NCBI GenBank assembly: GCA_044358835.1 | Contig: JBIKNF010000002.1 | Span: 1 to 64,000 of the forward strand | Reading direction: 5' to 3' | DNA length: 64,000 bases | From: JAJTHC01 sp044358835 | GTDB taxonomy: Bacteria > Cyanobacteriota > Vampirovibrionia > Vampirovibrionales > JAJTHC01 | Shown here: one piece after another, positions 34,814-42,835 of the stretch | Layout of the letters: every line of letters begins with the position of its first letter | Numbering within the stretch: the first letter of the stretch is position 1 | Position numbers and translations under genes: made by a program | The notes under the pieces: model-generated | Told to the model about the DNA's origin: nothing | The model's database searches: none | Seen by the model: only the letters and a program-made list of their open reading frames with translations

Positions 34814-36333
34814 TAGGGGGTTTCCATCGTGGAAGTGACCGTCGTCCACCCGCCTGCGCGATCCACCAAGTGAAGCCCTTGGGCTTCTAGGGCGTGGCGA
34901 ATGGCGTCGCTGGTGGCATAGTCTTTGGCGAGCTTGGCGTTACGGCGGGCGTCTAGCTGTTTAAGCAACTCAGGTTCTTTGGCCGAATTTACCCCGTGTA
35001 AGACGTGAAAAGCGCCTTCTAAGCGGGGTTCAGCTTCATTTAAATACGCCAAGGCCGGACGCAAATCAAAGCCCAGTACCCACGCTTCTTGCACCAGGGT
35101 GTTTAGCAGGGTTTTGGCCGTTTCAGCGTCCGACGTTTGTTTTAAGGCCTTAAAGCCTTGACCCCATTCGGCTAAGGCACGAGGGGTGTTCATGTCTTGT
35201 GCCATGACAGCCACAAACTCAGGATGCGCTGCCCTTAAAGTCGCTTCGTTCACCGGCTGATTCACCACGCTTTCAAGCCACGCTTGAGAAACTTGGGCCA
35301 CTTGCATGCCCTTGGCAAACTGTTGCAACAACTTATGCCAACGGATTTTCGCCCCATTCAGGGCGTCAGGCGTGAAATCCACTGGCATGCGGTAGTGATG
35401 CCCCAACATAAAGTAACGTAAGGTGTTGGCGTCATAATGTTCGAGCAACTCTCGTACAGTGGAAAAATTACCGAGACTCTTACTCATCTTTTCACCGTCC
35501 ACGTTCACAAAACCATTGTGCATCCAGGTGTTGACAAAAGGATGTCCTGAACAACATTCACTTTGGGCGATTTCATTTTCATGGTGAGGAAACATTAAAT
35601 CGGCTCCACCAGCGTGAATATCAATTTGTTGCCCCAAATTTTGAAAAATCATGGCGGAACATTCAATGTGCCAACCGGGTCTGCCAAATCCCCACGGAGA
35701 CGCCCAACCATAGGCATCCGTCGATTCATCCACCCGCTTCCACAAGGCAAAATCAGCGGAATGACGCTTCTGCGTGTTGACATCCACCCGAGCGCCCGCT
35801 TGTAAGGCTTCAATCGGTTTGCGCGCCAATTTGCCGTAACTGGGCATCGAAGGCGTGTGAAAGTAAACGCCGTCTTCGCTGACATAGGCGTGATTTTTTT
35901 CAATCAACGTGGCAATCATCCGGTGCATGGCTGCGATGTGTTCGGTGGCCTTGGGTTCAATCGTCGGCGAAAGCGTGTTGAGTCGCGCCAAATCTTCATG
36001 AAAACGATGGGTGTAGGTTGTAGCCACGGCTTCAGGCGTGGTGCCTGTTTCAATCGCGCGTTGGATGATTTTATCGTCAACATCGGTTAAATTGCGCGCG
36101 TAGGTGACGTCATAGCCAAAGCATTGTAGCGTGCGGAACAAGACGTCCCAAGTAATGTAGCATCGGGCATGACCGAGGTGCGCGTCATTGTAAACGGTTG
36201 GCCCACACACATAGAGCTTCACTTTGCCCGCTTCAAGCGGTTCAAAGCGTTCCACCTGTCGACTTTGTGAATTGTAGAACTGTAAGGGAAATTGAAGGGG
36301 TGCAGGGTGTGCAGGGTGTGAAGATGCGAGCAT
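34813..36333 (-). CDS. cysS: Cysteinyl-tRNA synthetase
   Basis: This class I synthetase charges tRNA-Cys. The zinc-binding CGPTVYNDAHLGHAR segment holds the HIGH motif (HLGH); KMSKSLGN is the second ATP-binding motif. The GWHIECSAM and PHHENEIAQSE zinc ligands are present. From ATG 36333 it is 506 residues; a GTG at 36363 would extend it by ten, but lacks a ribosome site, whereas AAGGAT lies 12 bases before 36333. It lies between a Sel1 protein and mini-RNase III, all on the minus strand, as one probable operon. Confidence 0.95.
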   Translation of the reverse strand: MLASSHPAHPAPLQFPLQFYNSQSRQVERFEPLEAGKVKLYVCGPTVYNDAHLGHARCYITWDVLFRTLQCFGYDVTYARNLTDVDDKIIQRAIETGTTPEAVATTYTHRFHEDLARLNTLSPTIEPKATEHIAAMHRMIATLIEKNHAYVSEDGVYFHTPSMPSYGKLARKPIEALQAGARVDVNTQKRHSADFALWKRVDESTDAYGWASPWGFGRPGWHIECSAMIFQNLGQQIDIHAGGADLMFPHHENEIAQSECCSGHPFVNTWMHNGFVNVDGEKMSKSLGNFSTVRELLEHYDANTLRYFMLGHHYRMPVDFTPDALNGAKIRWHKLLQQFAKGMQVAQVSQAWLESVVNQPVNEATLRAAHPEFVAVMAQDMNTPRALAEWGQGFKALKQTSDAETAKTLLNTLVQEAWVLGFDLRPALAYLNEAEPRLEGAFHVLHGVNSAKEPELLKQLDARRNAKLAKDYATSDAIRHALEAQGLHLVDRAGGWTTVTSTMETP

Positions 36334-36363
36334 CAAGGCAATAGGATCCTTATACGGCGCCAC

Positions 36364-37284
36364 TTAGGACGCTGGCAACTGAAACGACGGCAGGCGAGGG
36401 GTTTTTTCGCTTGAAGGGCTAAAAGGAGCCATGCGCCAATTTAAAAAGGGCGAAGAAGGCTTGGCGGGCGAAATAATAGGGGCAGAAACCATGACTTCTG
36501 TGGCCGGGAAGCTCACGGGTTTAGGGCTAGGCACCACGTCATTAAACTGCTGTTGCACTTCAGGATGCCACGACACCACCACGGCGTCAATTTTGGCGCG
36601 TTCTTCAAGGGTTAAAAGCGCTTGAAGTTCTTGCAGGCGAAGCTTGAGGGTTTTGTCTGGCTTCTGGGAAGCGGCTTTAGCAGAAAGCGATTGTTTTTCG
36701 TTTTGCTTTTCAGCAATGCGAAACCATTGGTAGGCCAGTGGATGATTTTTACCTTGCAGGTAAAGGCTCGCCAGTTCCTTTTGGGCTTCGGTGTTGCCTT
36801 GCTTGGCGGATTTTTCAAACCAATAGCGCGCTAGAGTAAAATCCGGATTACCGCCTTGCCCGCTTTGATACAGGCGTGCCAAGTAGAGCTGGGCGTCTGC
36901 TTCGCCTTGCTTGGCCGATTGTTCTAGCCAGTAACGGGCTTGCACTTTGTCTTGCGGAATGTAGTCTTGGGCTTGGGCGTTTTTGACCTTAATGCCTTCA
37001 TTAAAGGCCATGCCCAAGAAGAACTGCGCCTTGCCTTGCCCGCCTTTAGCAGATGCGTCTAAACAGGCGAAACCTTCGCCGTATTGAGGGGTTTGCCTAG
37101 GGGAAAACAGCAGTTCTAGACTGCGTTGGTATTGATTTTCAGTGCCTTCAGCGGGGCAACGGTAGGCCAAATACGCGGGCGCCTTGGCGGGCAGGGATGC
37201 TTGCGAAGGATTCACTTCAGTGGTGGGGAACAGGCTCATAAAGAGCGTCATGAGGCTCATGCCCATGTAATAGCATTCGTTCAT
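36364..37284 (-). CDS. Sel1-repeat (TPR-like) protein
   Basis: This 306-residue protein has about four Sel1 repeats between residues 75 and 190, recognised by the A-xx-G-xxxAQ-xxLxxxY pattern (for example YWLEQSAKQGEADAQLYLA and YWFEKSAKQGNTEAQKELA). These repeats form helical scaffolds for protein contacts. The N-terminus (MSLMTLFMSLFPTTEV) could be a signal or membrane anchor. The C-terminal 60 residues are Pro/Ser-rich. The AAGGCGG ribosome site is good, and a TATAAT match on the minus strand (37334-37329) is a likely -10. It is the first gene of the cysS-mrnC run. Confidence 0.85.
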   Translation of the reverse strand: MNECYYMGMSLMTLFMSLFPTTEVNPSQASLPAKAPAYLAYRCPAEGTENQYQRSLELLFSPRQTPQYGEGFACLDASAKGGQGKAQFFLGMAFNEGIKVKNAQAQDYIPQDKVQARYWLEQSAKQGEADAQLYLARLYQSGQGGNPDFTLARYWFEKSAKQGNTEAQKELASLYLQGKNHPLAYQWFRIAEKQNEKQSLSAKAASQKPDKTLKLRLQELQALLTLEERAKIDAVVVSWHPEVQQQFNDVVPSPKPVSFPATEVMVSAPIISPAKPSSPFLNWRMAPFSPSSEKTPRLPSFQLPAS

Positions 37285-37371
37285 GTGGGAACCGCCTTTT
37301 TACTGAGTGTGACGCTAGCATGTAGCTAATTATACTACGAAACCTGTAAAGAAAAAAGCCTGTATTTCATT

Positions 37372-37399
37372 ACGATTGTAACAAAATTAAAACAATCGT
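37372..37399. promoter_or_regulatory. Nested inverted repeats in a divergent promoter region
   Basis: ACGATTGT (37372-37379) and ACAATCGT (37392-37399) are perfect inverted repeats separated by 12 bases. A second pair, CAAAATT and AATTTTG, interlocks with them. The site lies between the Sel1-cysS operon and the gene at 37510 and includes a TTGTAACA sequence. It is a plausible operator; nothing else supports this. Confidence 0.35.
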
Positions 37400-37509
37400 C
37401 AATTTTGGGAAGGCTTGTTTGTTTATTAAGGCATAGGAATCATTCAACCCTTGTTCACAGATGACTCCCCATTGTTCCCCCTTTAAGATACACAGAAAGA
37501 AAAAATATT

Positions 37510-39174
37510 ATGATTAACATGCAATCATCCGTCCCAGTTAGGAATTTATTTTCAGGTGCTTCCGTTGCAGGACCACAAGTTAATGCGGCTGGTGCAGGAG
37601 GAACAGGCAAAACTGGTGGAAAAGCTTCGTTGCGAGCTGGAAAATCTGGTCAACAAGCACTCAAAACAGCCTTGGGTTCTGTTCAGAAGGCGAGTCCCGC
37701 TGTTGCACAAAATAATAAAGTCAACTTTGATACATCTATGGCTTTTAATACTCAAGTAACAAAGGGGATTTCTAGCTTTCAAAGTAGCCTTGGTGCTGGA
37801 AGTCAACCGAGTTTTACGCTTCCTAGTAATGCGTTCAGTGCTAATGGATCTGAATCTATCTTTGACTTTACTAAGGCAAGTGAGGCTTTAAAGGGTTCTA
37901 CCTCTGATTATACAGCAAATTTATTGGGAGATACTCAAACAACCAAGGGCAGTATCACTCAAGCAAACAATTGGGGTGAGGCAACAGGTGATGCACTTGA
38001 AACGGCAGGTGACGCGATTGGTGGTGGCTTGGGTAAAGTGGTTTCGGGTACAGGGGAAGTGACTGCTGGTATAACTGGTGCTTCTGCTGTAGGTTGGACT
38101 GGTATTGGTTTGGCTCCTTTCTTGGCTATGATAGCCAAAGGAGTTGTTCAAATTGGTGGAGGATTGACTGAAGGTAGTGGCGGACAAGAAACAGCTAGAC
38201 GTGCACAAACGGATACTGCCCACCAGTCAGAAAAGGCCTACCAAGATGCTGCACTAAACATGGCTGCTATAGATGCTAGCAATAAGGCTATGCAAGAATT
38301 GTATCAAGGTTTAAATGCACAAGCGTTTCCTGCTCTGAATGGCGCTCAACAAGGTGTCAACGGATTAAATGGTTTGTTGGCACAAATTAATCCTAGTGCT
38401 AATGCTGGCCTCTTGAATGGTTCAGGTGGTACTTCTACGCCCCTTGCTACTCCTGCAATAGACACTTCTTGGAACACCCCAGCAACTCCCACGCCACCTA
38501 CCACGGCATCTTCGAACTCACCAGCTGGTTCTACACTGACAGCTAGTACTTGGAATACAGCCCCCAGTTCGCCAGACCTCGCTTCTTCTGCTAATGGTCC
38601 AGAAGATCCTCAATTAGCGATGAAACAGCAATTTGTTACAGCTTTTGAAGAGCAACAAGGTAATGGTAATCAAGCCACGGCTTTAGCACAAGACCTGATT
38701 GCAAAAGCACCATCAAAGTTTAATGGAAGCAATATGGGTCCTCTCGCCGTTCAAGATGCGGGTCAAAATCCTCAATTGGTTCAAAAATACGAACAATTTA
38801 AAGCTGAACTAGAAGCCCAAAAGAACGGAGCCAACCAACCTGACGCTGGACTCCTCCAAGCCTCCGCCAACCCCATGGCTCCAGCAGGTGGCGAGGGTGC
38901 TAACACCGCGGATGCAAACAGTCCACAGGGTCAAGCAGTCGCTGGCAACGCTCAAAATCCTCAAGGCTCTGTAGCAAACGCTCCAGTCGCCACGGCTCAA
39001 GCTCAACCAGGTCAACAACCGACCACGTCGGTTGCGTCCGCCCCAGCAGTCGCTGATGCTTCTTGGGGAGCTTCCGCCCCTCCAACCGCACCTGGCCTCA
39101 CGATTCCTGGGCAGCCAGTCGCTAAAGCATTAGCCACTCCAGCGCCTACCGCGACGCTTGGTTCTTTCGCCTAA
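37510..39174 (+). CDS. Unrecognised Gly/Ala/Ser/Gln-rich protein
   Basis: I do not recognise this 554-residue protein. It is very rich in Ala, Gly, Ser, Thr, Asn and Gln and poor in Cys and aromatic residues. A glycine-rich hydrophobic centre (about residues 160-225, GGGLGKVVSGTGEVTAGITGA and GIGLAPFLAMIAKGVVQIGGG) could insert in a membrane. The C-terminal half is Pro/Ala/Gln low-complexity. Composition resembles secreted surface, adhesin or translocator proteins, but no signal peptide is seen. Codon use is more A/T-ending than in neighbours. The ribosome site is weak. It ends 35 bases before a terminator. Confidence 0.7.
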   Translation: MINMQSSVPVRNLFSGASVAGPQVNAAGAGGTGKTGGKASLRAGKSGQQALKTALGSVQKASPAVAQNNKVNFDTSMAFNTQVTKGISSFQSSLGAGSQPSFTLPSNAFSANGSESIFDFTKASEALKGSTSDYTANLLGDTQTTKGSITQANNWGEATGDALETAGDAIGGGLGKVVSGTGEVTAGITGASAVGWTGIGLAPFLAMIAKGVVQIGGGLTEGSGGQETARRAQTDTAHQSEKAYQDAALNMAAIDASNKAMQELYQGLNAQAFPALNGAQQGVNGLNGLLAQINPSANAGLLNGSGGTSTPLATPAIDTSWNTPATPTPPTTASSNSPAGSTLTASTWNTAPSSPDLASSANGPEDPQLAMKQQFVTAFEEQQGNGNQATALAQDLIAKAPSKFNGSNMGPLAVQDAGQNPQLVQKYEQFKAELEAQKNGANQPDAGLLQASANPMAPAGGEGANTADANSPQGQAVAGNAQNPQGSVANAPVATAQAQPGQQPTTSVASAPAVADASWGASAPPTAPGLTIPGQPVAKALATPAPTATLGSFA

Positions 39175-39209
39175 GCCTTACAAAAGGGGTTGTAACATCC
39201 AACGCATCA

Positions 39210-39239
39210 AATGTGGTTTCACCCGAAGCCACATTTTTT
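39210..39239 (+). terminator. Intrinsic terminator overlapping the next promoter
   Basis: An 11-bp stem (39210-39220 with 39225-39235, one G-T pair) with loop ACCC is followed by T residues to 39239. It ends the gene at 37510-39174. The -35 element of the next promoter lies inside the hairpin. Confidence 0.8.
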
Positions 39240-39246
39240 GTATAAT
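39218..39246 (+). promoter_or_regulatory. Promoter of the IlvA-like gene
   Basis: TTCACC (39218-39223), 17 bases, TATAAT (39241-39246). The -35 element overlaps the terminator stem-loop and the -10 directly follows the T-tract. The leader would be about 100 bases. Confidence 0.55.
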
Positions 39247-39352
39247 GAAAGAAGCTTCTGAACATGACAAACCCGCGCATTGTTTTTAATTCAAAATGCG
39301 TTTATGCTTATAAAGACAACACCCCCCTCCCTTCACAAGGATGCTCCCCCCG

Positions 39353-40549
39353 ATGCACGGCCATTCCCCTGCCCACCCTGAATCCCTTCGCCCCCGCCAC
39401 AGCGAAGCCATGGGTATGTCTCAACAGCTTTTTCCCACTGAAGCGCTTAATGGCCTTATGCCTCCGCAAGTGGACCCCAACGGTCGCATTATTTTACCCA
39501 GCGTGCCTGAAGGCCTGCCTGTGGAAACGTACATTCCCTTGCTTCATTTGTACACCAGCATTTTAGAAGCTGAGCGCCTGATGCATCCCTTCCGCAAAAG
39601 CTTAAGTTTGCGTCCCAAAGAAATTGGCACAGCGGTGCTTTCAAGCGCGGTAACCGCCCTAGAAGCAAGTCCACTGCTTGAAAATCTCTACTTCAAGCGC
39701 GAAGATCAAACCATTATTAAGGCCTATAAAATGCGTGGCGCCTTTTGCGGGATGCGTCGGGCCATGCAGTCTTACGGGCAAACGCAATTTATTGCCGTTT
39801 CTACGGGCAATCATGCCATGGGCATTTTAAAGGCGGCGGAGCTGTTGCGCCCAAAATCGGTGCAAATTGTGGTGCCGAATAATACGTCCGAACTCAAGCT
39901 CAAAAACATCAATAGTAAGATTCTTGCCGTGCGTCACCGAGGTGTGGACGCCAGCGTGCTGTACATCGGCGATACCTTCGACGAAGCCCGCGCCTGGGCC
40001 ATTGAACAAAGCTTGGGCGGTGAAGGCTATTATTTGGATCCCTATAGCAATCCGTGGGTGGTGGCGGGGCAAGGCACCATTGGCCTAGAATTGTTTCGTC
40101 AACTTACGCCGATTTTGGCGAAAAACCCTGCGATTAAAGAAGTGGTGCTGATTTGCCCCATTGGCGGGGGGGGCTTACTGGCGGGAACGGCCACTGCACT
40201 TGCGATGGCCGCCGCGTGGGACGCTCGCTTTAAGTCGATTGATCTGAAGTTTGTGGGTTTGCGACTTCAAAATATGTCCACCAAATACGGCGATGCGGTT
40301 CGAGTCAAGTCCCCTGCCGAAGGGAATCAGGCGATTTTTAATGCCTTAAACGTTATTCCTGCCAAAATGAATGACGAACAAATGGCGTGGGGCATGAAGG
40401 AAACGTTTCGTCATTTGGGCGATCGGGTGGAAGGGCCTTCGGGGGCGCCGTTGTTTATGGCCACGCACATTGATGCATGGAAGCCCACCAGAGAGCGTCT
40501 GGTGATTTGCATGGTCAGTGGGGGCAATGTGAGCGTGTTTCCTAGTTAA
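39353..40549 (+). CDS. PLP-dependent threonine dehydratase-like protein
   Basis: This fold-type II PLP enzyme resembles the catalytic domain of IlvA/TdcB. The PLP lysine is in KAYKMRGAF (normally SFKLRGA), preceded by FKREDQ. The Asn loop STGNHAMG and the glycine-rich phosphate loop PIGGGGLLAG are present, with a final CMVSGGNVSVFP. There is no C-terminal ACT domain. The altered lysine motif and an N-terminal extension of about 60 residues leave the substrate (threonine, serine or other) open. I placed the start at ATG 39353, 11 bases after AAGGA; 39341 is an alternative. It overlaps bolA tail-to-tail by 8 bases. Confidence 0.8.
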   Translation: MHGHSPAHPESLRPRHSEAMGMSQQLFPTEALNGLMPPQVDPNGRIILPSVPEGLPVETYIPLLHLYTSILEAERLMHPFRKSLSLRPKEIGTAVLSSAVTALEASPLLENLYFKREDQTIIKAYKMRGAFCGMRRAMQSYGQTQFIAVSTGNHAMGILKAAELLRPKSVQIVVPNNTSELKLKNINSKILAVRHRGVDASVLYIGDTFDEARAWAIEQSLGGEGYYLDPYSNPWVVAGQGTIGLELFRQLTPILAKNPAIKEVVLICPIGGGGLLAGTATALAMAAAWDARFKSIDLKFVGLRLQNMSTKYGDAVRVKSPAEGNQAIFNALNVIPAKMNDEQMAWGMKETFRHLGDRVEGPSGAPLFMATHIDAWKPTRERLVICMVSGGNVSVFPS

Positions 40550-40817
40550 GTTCATCAGGGCTTTGGAGCGTGAGTTCAAGGGCGTGAACAGGGCCTTGCA
40601 TTTCTTCTTTAAGCACTTCATGCACCATGCGGTGTCGTTTTAAGGTGGGCACTGCGCGAAAGGCGTCGCTGGTGATGCGAATGGCCAAGTGGCTCCCGCC
40701 CATCGTGTTACCCGCATGTCCTGCGTGTTGCCAGCTGTTGTCAATCAGTTCAAAGGCTTGGGGGGCAAAGGCTTCTTGTAATTTTTGGGTGACGCGTTCA
40801 ACGGTTTTTGAGGTCAT
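40542..40817 (-). CDS. bolA: BolA family protein
   Basis: BolA proteins are small regulators that bind monothiol glutaredoxins and iron-sulfur clusters. The 91-residue protein has the class II KH-like fold signature: AFELIDNSWQHAGH, GGSHLAIRITSDAF and KRHRMVHEVLKEEM with the conserved C-terminal His. A ribosome site AGGAG lies 7 bases before the ATG at 40817, which rules out the longer start at 40865. The gene converges on the IlvA-like gene. A cysteine desulfurase for cluster assembly lies 10 kb away. Confidence 0.9.
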   Translation of the reverse strand: MTSKTVERVTQKLQEAFAPQAFELIDNSWQHAGHAGNTMGGSHLAIRITSDAFRAVPTLKRHRMVHEVLKEEMQGPVHALELTLQSPDELN

Positions 40818-40910
40818 GGCAAGGCTCCTGTATGAAGGGGGGTACCCTTCCATGATAACATTCACAAAACGGATTTGAACGAGTTAATCGTTTTAATTTG
40901 AGAGTTTTTA

Positions 40911-40939
40911 TAGACCCCTTAGTTGGTTTGCGTTACAAT
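40911..40939 (+). promoter_or_regulatory. aspS promoter
   Basis: TAGACC (40911-40916), 17 bases, TACAAT (40934-40939). The start point would be near 40946, with a leader of about 32 bases and a GGAAAAGG ribosome site. Confidence 0.55.
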
Positions 40940-40977
40940 AAGGAAACGATATTTACAGTTGTGGAAAAGGTAGATCT

Positions 40978-42798
40978 ATGAACGCCACCCCTTCGCTTGC
41001 CTTATTTAACTCTTCTCAAAAACGAAGCCATTGGGCAGGTCACGTCCGCCCTAGTGATGTTGGCCAACGCATTACCCTAAACGGTTGGGTAGCGGTTAAT
41101 CGTGATTTAGGCGGTATTACCTTCATTGAATTGCGTGATCGCACCGGGTTGTTTCAACTGGTGGCGGATCCTCAACACAACCCTGACGTTCATGCCGTTT
41201 TGGGCACGTTAAAAAGTGAATCCGTTATTAGTGTCACAGGCTTGGTGAGCTTGCGTCCAGAAGAAACGATCAATGAAAAATTACCCACCGGCATCATTGA
41301 AATATATCCTGAAAGCGTCACGGTGCTGAGTCGTGCCAAAACCCTCCCCTTCCCCTTAGACGAAGCCGAACACGTCGATGAAGCCCTTCGCCTAAAACAC
41401 CGTTACTTAGATTTACGACGCCCCCAAATGTATCAAAACCTTGAATTGCGCCATCGTTTGGCACAGGCCATGCGTGAATACCTCAATGGCGAAGGCTTTT
41501 TAGAAATTGAAACGCCTGTTTTGATTAAATCCACCCCTGAAGGCGCCAGAGATTACTTGGTGCCCAGCCGTGTGAATCCTGCCCATGTCTATGCGTTGCC
41601 TCAGTCTCCGCAATTGTTTAAGCAGATTTTAATGATGTCTGGCATGGAACGCTATTACCAGTTGGCCCGTTGCTTTCGAGACGAAGATTTGCGTGCGGAT
41701 CGTCAACCAGAGTTCACGCAAATTGACTTAGAAATGAGTTTCGTCACCCAAGAAGACGTCATGGCCACCATGGAAGGGTTGATTCGTCACATGTTTAAGC
41801 AGGCCAATGTTCATTTGCCGACGCCTTTCCCTCGTTTAACGTGGCAACAAGCCATGGAAACGTACGGAAGCGACAAGCCCGATTTGCGTTTTGGGCTGAC
41901 CTTTACGAACTTAACGGATGTGTTTAAAGACACCGATTTTGCCGTCTTTAAAGAAGCCGCACAAAAAGGGATTGTCCTTGCCTTAAGAGTGCCTGATGCG
42001 GCGAGCTACAGCCGTAAAGAACTGGACGACCTGCAAAAACAGGCGCGTCAATATGGGGCCAAAGGCTTGGCGTATATTTTATTAAGTGAAGAAGAAGGCC
42101 TTAAATCCCCGATTTTAAAGTTTTTTAGTGAAGCCGAAACCCAAGCGGTTCTTGAAAAAACACAGGCCCAAACAGGTGATGCCATTTTCTTTATGGCAGA
42201 CAATCACTTTAACAAGGCGTGTGAAACACTTGGGCGTTTTCGTCTTCATTTTGCTAAGCGTCACCAGTTAATTGATGAAAACAACCCTCAAATTACGTGG
42301 GTCGTGGATTTTCCCATGTTTGAAGTCGATGAAGAATCGGGGGCGTTGTCGCCGTGTCATCATCCCTTCACCTCGCCCCACCCTGATGATATGCACTTGC
42401 TTGACACCGATCCCGCGCGTGTGCGGAGCCTGGGCTATGATTTGGCTTACAACGGCGCCGAAATTGGGGGAGGCTCCATTCGGATTCACCAAAGCGAGCT
42501 ACAAGCCAAATTGTTGAGTCTGATTGGCTTTACTCCTGAAGAAGCACACAATCAATTTGGCTTTTTGCTCGATGCCCTTGATTTTGGCGCTCCACCCCAT
42601 GGGGGCTTGGCCTTTGGGATGGACCGTATTGTGCAGATGCTCACGAATGCTCAAAGCATTCGTGAAGTCATTGCGTTCCCGAAAAACAACGCGGCGCAAT
42701 GCCTCTTGACTTCATCTCCTAGCCTGCCAGATTCCCAACAGCTGGGTGATCTGTACATGCAGTTTGTGCTTCCTCAAAAGGAAGAAACCCCTGTTTAA
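40978..42798 (+). CDS. aspS: Aspartyl-tRNA synthetase
   Basis: This class IIb synthetase has the bacterial-type insertion domain (606 residues). The N-terminal OB fold (HWAGHVRPSDVGQRITLNGW) binds the anticodon. Motif 2 is RCFRDEDLRADRQPEFTQID and motif 3 is GGLAFGMDRIVQML. The usual RRRD in the anticodon-binding strand is VNRD here, so whether the enzyme is discriminating for tRNA-Asp cannot be settled by eye. proS follows 37 bases later and is probably co-transcribed. Confidence 0.97.
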   Translation: MNATPSLALFNSSQKRSHWAGHVRPSDVGQRITLNGWVAVNRDLGGITFIELRDRTGLFQLVADPQHNPDVHAVLGTLKSESVISVTGLVSLRPEETINEKLPTGIIEIYPESVTVLSRAKTLPFPLDEAEHVDEALRLKHRYLDLRRPQMYQNLELRHRLAQAMREYLNGEGFLEIETPVLIKSTPEGARDYLVPSRVNPAHVYALPQSPQLFKQILMMSGMERYYQLARCFRDEDLRADRQPEFTQIDLEMSFVTQEDVMATMEGLIRHMFKQANVHLPTPFPRLTWQQAMETYGSDKPDLRFGLTFTNLTDVFKDTDFAVFKEAAQKGIVLALRVPDAASYSRKELDDLQKQARQYGAKGLAYILLSEEEGLKSPILKFFSEAETQAVLEKTQAQTGDAIFFMADNHFNKACETLGRFRLHFAKRHQLIDENNPQITWVVDFPMFEVDEESGALSPCHHPFTSPHPDDMHLLDTDPARVRSLGYDLAYNGAEIGGGSIRIHQSELQAKLLSLIGFTPEEAHNQFGFLLDALDFGAPPHGGLAFGMDRIVQMLTNAQSIREVIAFPKNNAAQCLLTSSPSLPDSQQLGDLYMQFVLPQKEETPV

Positions 42799-42835
42799 AT
42801 CCATCTATTTGAAGAAGAGTGAGTGACCCCTTACT

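Noticed and set aside
39264..39566. Possible upstream open frame in the leader of the IlvA-like gene
   Set aside because: It runs into the main gene in another frame, has no ribosome site, and its translation shows no family feature.
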